Source of the DNA: Gordonia sp. ABSL11-1
GTDB lineage: Bacteria > Actinomycetota > Actinomycetes > Mycobacteriales > Mycobacteriaceae
Assembly (NCBI RefSeq): GCF_030315685.1
Contig: NZ_JASXSI010000022.1
Span: forward strand, 1-64,000
Direction: 5' to 3'
Length of the DNA stretch: 64,000 bases
Part shown: positions 58,982 through 64,000 of the stretch, one piece after another
Position numbering within the stretch: the first letter of the stretch is position 1
Layout of the letters: every line of letters begins with the position of its first letter
Notes under the pieces: model-generated
What the model saw: only the letters and a program-made list of their open reading frames with translations
Told to the model about the DNA's origin: nothing
Database searches by the model: none
Made by a program: the position numbers and the translations under genes

Positions 58982-59944
58982 TCAGTAGTAGTAGGGGAAG
59001 GCGTCCCAGTCCGGAGAACGCTTCTCCAGGAATGCATCTCGGCCCTCGACTGCTTCGTCGGTCATGTAGGCCAGTCGGGTGGCCTCGCCGGCGAACACCT
59101 GCTGACCCATCAGGCCGTCGTCGGTGAGGTTGAACGCGAACTTCAGCATGCGCTGCGCCGTCGGCGACTTCCCGTTGATCCTGCGACCCCACTCGATCGC
59201 GGTGTTCTCCAGATCGGCATGTGCGACAACGCGATTGACGGCGCCCATCTGGTGCATCGTCTCGGCGTCGTAGGCCTCGCCGAGGAAGAAGATCTCGCGG
59301 GCGAACTTCTGGCCGACCTGCTTGGCGAGGTAGGCGCTGCCGTACCCGGCGTCGAAGGAGCCGACGTCGGCGTCGGTCTGCTTGAACCGTGCGTGCTCGC
59401 GGGAGGCGAGGGTGAGGTCGCAGACGGCGTGCAACGAGTGTCCACCGCCGGCCGCCCATCCGTTGACGACGGCGATGACCACCTTCGGCATGGTGCGAAT
59501 GAGGCGCTGCACCTCCAGGATGTGCAGTCGGCCGCCCTCGGCCTTGACCCGGTTCTCGTCGACACCGCCGGCGCCGGCCGCCGCCACGTCGGAGTCGTGG
59601 GCGGTGGCGTACTGATAGCCGGACCGACCACGAATACGCTGATCGCCGCCGCTGCAGAACGCCCACCCGCCGTCCTTGGGGCTCGGACCGTTGCCGGTCA
59701 GCAGGACCGTCCCGACGTCGGGGGAGCGGCGAGCGTGGTCGAGGGTGCGGTAGAGCTCGTCGACGGTGTGCGGGCGGAAGGCGTTGCGCACCTCCGGACG
59801 GTCGAACGCGATCCGGACGATCCCGTGGGCCCGGCCGCCGCCGACGTGCCGGTGGTAGGTGATGTCGGTGAGGTCGTCGAATCCGGGGACCGGCGCCCAC
59901 TGGGCGGGGTCGAACGGCTGGGACGAATCGTTCGCGGTCGTCAT
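58982..59944 (-). CDS. menB: 1,4-Dihydroxy-2-naphthoyl-CoA synthase (MenB)
   Basis: A 320-aa crotonase-fold enzyme that closes the naphthoquinone ring in menaquinone synthesis. It has IVRIAFDRPEVRNAFRPHTV, the oxyanion region GGWAFCSGGDQRIRG, VVIAVVNGWAAGGGHSLHAV, and the MenB-specific QTDADVGSFDAGYGSAYLAK. The C-terminus PDWDAFPYYY is diagnostic of the family. ATG 59944 is used. It is 29 kb from menE, as men genes are often scattered in this order. Confidence 0.95.
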   Translation of the reverse strand: MTTANDSSQPFDPAQWAPVPGFDDLTDITYHRHVGGGRAHGIVRIAFDRPEVRNAFRPHTVDELYRTLDHARRSPDVGTVLLTGNGPSPKDGGWAFCSGGDQRIRGRSGYQYATAHDSDVAAAGAGGVDENRVKAEGGRLHILEVQRLIRTMPKVVIAVVNGWAAGGGHSLHAVCDLTLASREHARFKQTDADVGSFDAGYGSAYLAKQVGQKFAREIFFLGEAYDAETMHQMGAVNRVVAHADLENTAIEWGRRINGKSPTAQRMLKFAFNLTDDGLMGQQVFAGEATRLAYMTDEAVEGRDAFLEKRSPDWDAFPYYY

Positions 59945-60069
59945 CCTGCCGAGCCTACTGACCGGTGATCGGACTCCGTCAGGGCACATCCAGGACACGA
60001 TTTCGTCGTGAAACGGGCGTTGTGGGCGGTTCTGATGACACTCACAGAAAGAGCAGGCACCCTGGAACC

Positions 60070-60255
60070 GTGCCTCTATGGGGAGTGATACTGATCGTCG
60101 TCATCGCGTGGATCGCGGTGTCGGTGGTCGTCGCGCTCGTCGTCGGGCGGATGATCAAGCTCCGGGAGAGCAGAGAGGCGCCCCGCCGACCGTCGATGCA
60201 CGTCGTCGACGACCCGGACGGCAGGTCGCGCAGGAGCCCCGAACACCTGGGCTGA
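60070..60255 (+). CDS. Small single-helix membrane protein
   Basis: A 61-aa protein beginning at GTG 60070. A single hydrophobic helix, LWGVILIVVIAWIAVSVVVA, is followed by a basic cytosolic tail (MIKLRESREAPRRPS) and an acidic end. It precedes the thioesterase gene by 23 bp on the same strand, and no antisense frame is more convincing. The function is not recognised. Confidence 0.6.
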   Translation: MPLWGVILIVVIAWIAVSVVVALVVGRMIKLRESREAPRRPSMHVVDDPDGRSRRSPEHLG

Positions 60256-60278
60256 CCGCCTTCTATACGGTGATCATC

Positions 60279-60938
60279 ATGAATGATGGTTCCGTCGGTC
60301 CCGATACAGCGCCCGAGGTCGAGGTCGAGGATCCACACGAGGGTGGGTTCCGGGCGCACACCGCCATCACCACCGACCGCGGCGGGCCCCGCTACGGAGA
60401 GTTCAGCGAACAGGTCCGCACCCTGATGGACCGCGTCCGGTACGCGTGCCCGACACCCGAGCTGACCGATGAACTGATCGACGAGCTCGCCGCGATCAAC
60501 GACAAACTCGCCGACGTCCGCATCGACGAATGGCATTCGCCCGCAGGCACCCGCATCGACCTGCCCGCGCGCGGCAACATCACCCTGCCGCCGTTCGAGG
60601 TCACCGACGTCAACGACGACGGCGTGTTCGCGACCGTCACCTTCCGCGACTATCACCTCGGCGGCAACAACGCCGCCCATGGCGGTCAGGTGGCGGTGGC
60701 CTTCGACGACCTGGGCGGATACGCGTCGGCCGTGGCCATCCAAGGCGTCAGCCGCACCGCGTACCTCACCGTCCAGTACCGGTCGATCACGCCGCTCAAC
60801 ACCCCGCTGCAGGCGCGGACCTGGGCTGACAGGGTCGATGGCCGCAAGGTGTACATCAAGGGCACGTTGCACGACGGCGACCGGCTCTGCGCCGAGATGG
60901 ACGCTCTCTTCATCAAGCTGAATCCGGGACAGCCGTAG
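60279..60938 (+). CDS. Hotdog-fold thioesterase (PaaI/YdiI-like)
   Basis: A 219-aa protein. The C-terminal ~120 residues form a hotdog domain: DYHLGGNNAAHGGQVAVAFD carries the HGG motif of PaaI-type acyl-CoA thioesterases. VSRTAYLTVQYRSITPLNTP and KVYIKGTLHDGDRLCAEMDA complete the sheet. The N-terminal ~100 residues are helical and acidic. ATG 60279 is used; a GTG nine bases earlier is possible. It lies close to menB, where hydrolysis of dihydroxynaphthoyl-CoA is required, so a menaquinone-pathway role is conceivable. Confidence 0.85.
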   Translation: MNDGSVGPDTAPEVEVEDPHEGGFRAHTAITTDRGGPRYGEFSEQVRTLMDRVRYACPTPELTDELIDELAAINDKLADVRIDEWHSPAGTRIDLPARGNITLPPFEVTDVNDDGVFATVTFRDYHLGGNNAAHGGQVAVAFDDLGGYASAVAIQGVSRTAYLTVQYRSITPLNTPLQARTWADRVDGRKVYIKGTLHDGDRLCAEMDALFIKLNPGQP

Positions 60939-61038
60939 GCGTTTCGTAACGTTCCGCCCCTCTCGCACGATCCATCTGGTGTTCACTCCGGTTGTACGTC
61001 CGTGCCGGAATCCCTACGTCGTGGTGGTTGGGGCTTGC

Positions 61039-62949
61039 ATGTCGAGATCGTCCGTGAAGAAGCTGGGCCTGACGCGTCGGATCGTCGCGTCGTCGGGGCT
61101 GGCGGCGGCACTGCTGGTCGCGGCGCCGGTCGCGGTGGCGGCGGCCGACGACGGAGCGGATTCGAGTGCGCCGTCGTCGAGCGGCACGGCTGATCAGGTG
61201 CAGACCGACGGGGCCACCTCCGGTTCGGGCGCAACCGGATCGGGGTCGTCCGCAGGCGACGGCACGGATGCCGAGGCGCCGGTGGGTGATGCCGGCGTCG
61301 ACCCGGCCGGTGGTGATTCAGGTGCGGGTGATCCGGGTGGTGGCGAATCGAATGGTGCGGATGCCGGCGCCGGTTCCGGTGGGGCCGGTGCGGTCGAGTC
61401 GGGTGCGGGTTCGTCGGCCGAGGCGTCCGGCACGGACTCCGAAGGCGTCGCCGACCAGAGCCCGGCGACACAGACGCCCGATGCCGACGGGTCGTCGGCG
61501 CCCAACGACTCCGCCGCCGACGATTCCGCGTCGGACACCACACCGTCCTGGTCGTTCCCGTCGCCGGGACGCCACCGCGCCGATTCCGAGCCCACCGGCC
61601 GTCATCGCGCGGATGCGGAGCCGACCGGGCGTCACCGTGCGGACGCGTCGACCACTGTGTCGAGCACTGTGCCGACCACCGCGCCGACCGTCATCGAGAG
61701 CGCAGGGTCGGCGACGTCGATCGACGAGTTCGTCGGGGAGCCGGGCACAGGTGCGGCAACCGCCGACGTCGCGACCGAGCAGGCGGCGCCGGGATCCTTT
61801 TATCGTCTCGTCGACGGCCCCGGGCACAAGGGCCTGATCTTCCTCAACCAGCAGCTGACCGCCGCGGGGGTGCTGAGTCGTCGGGGCTCGCAGGACGGCA
61901 GCGACCTGCTCGGCCTGCTCGGGCCCGGAGAACGCCTCTCGGTGCCGACGCGGACCGTTGCCGAGCGGGCGCTCGGCAACGGATCGCTTGCCGAATCGTC
62001 GGCGTCGAATCTCGATCCGGCGCAAGCGTTCCTGCAGCAGGCGGTCAAGGTGCTCACCGCCAGGCTGGTGTGGGCGGGCATCGATCAGGGCAACAAGTAT
62101 CTCGATCCGTCCGACTTCCAGGTGCTGATCGGCGACAACTACCGCATCCTCGACAACGACGGCATCACCTACACCTACGACGCCGACGCCGACACCATCA
62201 CGTTCACCAACACGACCGACGAGGACGTCGCGATCGTCGCGGTGGATCAGTTCAACGTCCCCCATGGCGACGGCCTGTACGTGGTGCCCGCCGGGCAGTC
62301 GACGACCATCGACGCCTCCGGCGACATCTCCGGCTATGTGATGCAGGGACAACGGGATTCGGCCGGCCGGGCGATCATCTACGGGATGGTCGTCGTGCAG
62401 GACGACCAGACGCTGAGTTACAACTTCAACCCCTTCGGTGGGGCCATCCGCGACACCGCGGATGAGTTCACCGACCCCGACGACGTGTTCTGGGATCCGT
62501 CGGACGGCTTGGCGACCGGCATTCTCTGGCCGACGTTCGCCACCGGCGCCGACCCCGTCGAGGACGGCGTCTACTACACGACCGACCGCAGCGGCATGAC
62601 GATCCACAATGATGGTGACGAGGACATCGCGATCGTCGTCTTCACCGGTGGCGCGGCGTCGAACACCCTGCCGCAGACCGACTTCTACGTGATCGAGGCG
62701 GGCGGCTCACACCGGATCGATCTGCCCGAGGGTGCGTACGCGGTCACATCGGTCCAGGGTGAGCGGGTCGTCGGCGGCGCGGATGCCGGCATGCCGCGGA
62801 TGTACGGGACGCTGACCGCGATCGGCTCGGCGACCGGGCCCGCCATCACCGAGACCGACACCCTTCCGGGCGACGGAATCCCGTCGATCACGCGCGGACC
62901 GTCGACCCCGGCGGGCAAGGTCGACGAGGGCGTCGCGATCGTTGCCTGA
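61039..62949 (+). CDS. Secreted protein with disordered linker and two beta domains
   Basis: A 636-aa protein of no recognised family. A signal peptide (KKLGLTRRIVASSGLAAALL, then AVAAADD as cleavage region) is followed by ~180 residues rich in Gly, Ser, Asp and Ala. Then comes a threefold repeat of GRHRADxEPT. The structured part has two related ~85-residue beta-rich units: one around TYDADADTITFTNTTDEDVA, the other around YYTTDRSGMTIHNDGDEDIA. Both end with a VQGER/MQGQRD-like strand. It is probably exported by Sec and may bind the surface. ATG 61039 is used. No neighbour suggests a pathway. Confidence 0.75.
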   Translation: MSRSSVKKLGLTRRIVASSGLAAALLVAAPVAVAAADDGADSSAPSSSGTADQVQTDGATSGSGATGSGSSAGDGTDAEAPVGDAGVDPAGGDSGAGDPGGGESNGADAGAGSGGAGAVESGAGSSAEASGTDSEGVADQSPATQTPDADGSSAPNDSAADDSASDTTPSWSFPSPGRHRADSEPTGRHRADAEPTGRHRADASTTVSSTVPTTAPTVIESAGSATSIDEFVGEPGTGAATADVATEQAAPGSFYRLVDGPGHKGLIFLNQQLTAAGVLSRRGSQDGSDLLGLLGPGERLSVPTRTVAERALGNGSLAESSASNLDPAQAFLQQAVKVLTARLVWAGIDQGNKYLDPSDFQVLIGDNYRILDNDGITYTYDADADTITFTNTTDEDVAIVAVDQFNVPHGDGLYVVPAGQSTTIDASGDISGYVMQGQRDSAGRAIIYGMVVVQDDQTLSYNFNPFGGAIRDTADEFTDPDDVFWDPSDGLATGILWPTFATGADPVEDGVYYTTDRSGMTIHNDGDEDIAIVVFTGGAASNTLPQTDFYVIEAGGSHRIDLPEGAYAVTSVQGERVVGGADAGMPRMYGTLTAIGSATGPAITETDTLPGDGIPSITRGPSTPAGKVDEGVAIVA

Positions 62950-62999
62950 GGCGGTTGGTCGTCGTCGACGGACGGGTGAACCCGATCGGCGCAAGGGCG

Positions 63000-63125
63000 G
63001 GCACGGTCGACGAGTTCTTGGACCCGGTCGGCGAGATCCAGGGCACACTCAGCGAGATCCAGGGCACACTCAGCGAGATTGTGGACCCGCTCGGCGAGGT
63101 CTGGGGCACGGTCGCCGAGGGGCGG
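63000..63125 (+). repeat. 21-bp tandem repeat encoding heptads, locus 2
   Basis: Six 21-bp units in exact phase, for example GACCCGGTCGGCGAGATCCAG and GGCACACTCAGCGAGATCCAG. They encode heptads GTVDEFL, DPVGEIQ, GTLSEIQ, GTLSEIV, DPLGEVW, GTVAEGR in the plus frame 62955-63239. The unit GACCCGGTCGGCGAGAT is shared with the tract at 28880. The open frame continues antisense to the saccharopine-dehydrogenase-like gene, so only its first half could be a real small protein. Confidence 0.75.
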
Positions 63126-63163
63126 GTGCCGAGGTCAGGTGCCGAGGCCGACACCGCGACCGG

Positions 63164-64000
63164 TCAGGTGAGTTCGACGGCGTCCAGCGTGGCGCCGGCG
63201 GCGCGGAGGCGGTCGGTCAGCACGTCGCCCATCGCGTAGGCGGGGGTGAGGACGCCGGAGCGGTTGGGCAGCCGGTCGCGCTCGAGCGCCAGCGACAGCG
63301 CGCTCTCGCCGAGCATGACCGCGGTCGCCTTGTACCCCGGATCGCCCTTCATCCGCATCTGTGACCGGTAGCGGCGTCCGGTGGTCGTCGTCGTGTACGT
63401 CTCGGTGACGAAAGAGCCCTTCTCCCTGGTCTTCTCGCTCGGACCCTCACCGGGCTTGGGCAGTACACGGTCGAGGAGTTTGCGGGTCGGGCCGAAGCTC
63501 ATCGCGCCCAGGAACGCGCCGGTCCCGACGGCCACCGCACCGGCGACGACGGTGGTGACACCGGGGATCTGGCCGACCGACATCGTCTCGGCGTAGTGGA
63601 AGTCCTTGCCGTACGCACCGTCGAGCAGCGCGTCGGTGCGACGCACGACGCGCGTGTTGGAGGCGGCCATGAAGAACGGCGCCAGTGTGCCCCGCATCGA
63701 CGGATCGACCTTCCTGGCGCTGATCATGCTCATGTCGCTCGGCTCCGACGAGATCGACGGACGGGGCGTGTTCCCGGGTGCACCGGACAGCGAGTGCGGA
63801 TTCAGCAGGAGGCGGCGCGTCTGCGCATCCCGCGACTCCTCGGCGATGACGCGCATCGAATCGATGGTGCCGCCGGAGATCCCGCCCTTGAAGGACTTGA
63901 CGACGAAGGTGGTGTCGGTGAGTTCGCCTGCGTCGTCGTCGGAGATCTTCTTCCACAGTAGGTAGGCGCCGAGATCGGATGGGACGGAATCGAATCCGCA
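63164..64000 (-). CDS. Saccharopine-dehydrogenase-like NAD(P)-binding oxidoreductase (5' part missing)
   Basis: This is the C-terminal 278 residues of a longer gene whose start lies beyond the window. The first visible residues are CGFDSVPSDLGAYLLWKKIS, a conserved segment of the saccharopine dehydrogenase-like/trans-enoyl-reductase family of mycobacteria. FKGGISGGTIDSMRVIAEES and YAMGDVLTDRLRAAGATLD near the end are also typical. A membrane-like stretch (TTVVAGAVAVGTGAFLGAMS) divides the chain, as in relatives. These proteins act in lipid or polyketide reduction in some species; the role here is open. Confidence 0.85.
   Translation of the reverse strand, partial: CGFDSVPSDLGAYLLWKKISDDDAGELTDTTFVVKSFKGGISGGTIDSMRVIAEESRDAQTRRLLLNPHSLSGAPGNTPRPSISSEPSDMSMISARKVDPSMRGTLAPFFMAASNTRVVRRTDALLDGAYGKDFHYAETMSVGQIPGVTTVVAGAVAVGTGAFLGAMSFGPTRKLLDRVLPKPGEGPSEKTREKGSFVTETYTTTTTGRRYRSQMRMKGDPGYKATAVMLGESALSLALERDRLPNRSGVLTPAYAMGDVLTDRLRAAGATLDAVELT

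Overview
The window is high-GC actinobacterial DNA. Its gene families and gene order point to the Mycobacteriales. The block menE - DUF3349 - small membrane protein - pitA matches Mycobacterium Rv0542c-Rv0545c. A ThiF/nitroreductase protein lies among c-di-GMP enzymes, as around Rv1354c-Rv1357c. Gordonia or a close relative is the likeliest source, but the genus is an inference. No rRNA, tRNA, CRISPR array, phage gene or transposase was seen.

Region 1 (0-24 kb) is an accessory organosulfur island in two modules. Module A has a MocR-type regulator, two flavin-dependent luciferase-family monooxygenases, two rhodanese-type sulfurtransferases and a dipeptide/nickel-type ABC transporter whose binding-protein gene is frameshifted. 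It continues with an AfsA (butyrolactone-synthase-like) gene, a HAD hydrolase, a flavoprotein hydroxylase, an MFS exporter, a P450 and an ArsR repressor. Module B has an SsuC/SsuB/SsuA-like sulfonate transporter, a fumarate/APS-reductase-like flavoprotein with a two-cluster ferredoxin, and a further sulfone/sulfonate-type monooxygenase. Three copies of one hairpin repeat (650, 17886 and 24001) lie at the module boundaries.

Region 2 (24-34 kb) is mostly housekeeping. It has a DrrAB-type ABC exporter, GlsB and CsbD stress proteins, a zinc-ribbon metallopeptidase, menE (apparently starting at CTG), two DUF3349 proteins, a small membrane protein, pitA and an F420-type oxidoreductase. Three unusual repeat tracts lie between these genes.

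Region 3 (34-58 kb) is a large exopolysaccharide or surface-glycan locus. It contains a flippase, a GT2, a polymerase, a Wzz/tyrosine-kinase-like protein that looks catalytically dead, a Tat-lipoprotein beta-helix protein, two GT4-type transferases and a WbaP-type initiating transferase. A GGDEF cyclase and an EAL phosphodiesterase flank the initiating transferase. A seven-gene set then makes an unusual, probably C-methylated, amino-bearing nucleotide sugar. A ThiF-nitroreductase fusion and a divergent GNAT-like gene sit in the middle of the locus.

Region 4 (58-64 kb) has a DUF559 nuclease-like gene bracketed by two copies of a ~78-nt palindrome whose third copy is near 28.8 kb. It continues with menB, a small membrane protein, a hotdog thioesterase, a secreted repeat protein, a 21-bp tandem repeat related to one at 28.9 kb, and a saccharopine-dehydrogenase-like enzyme cut by the window end.
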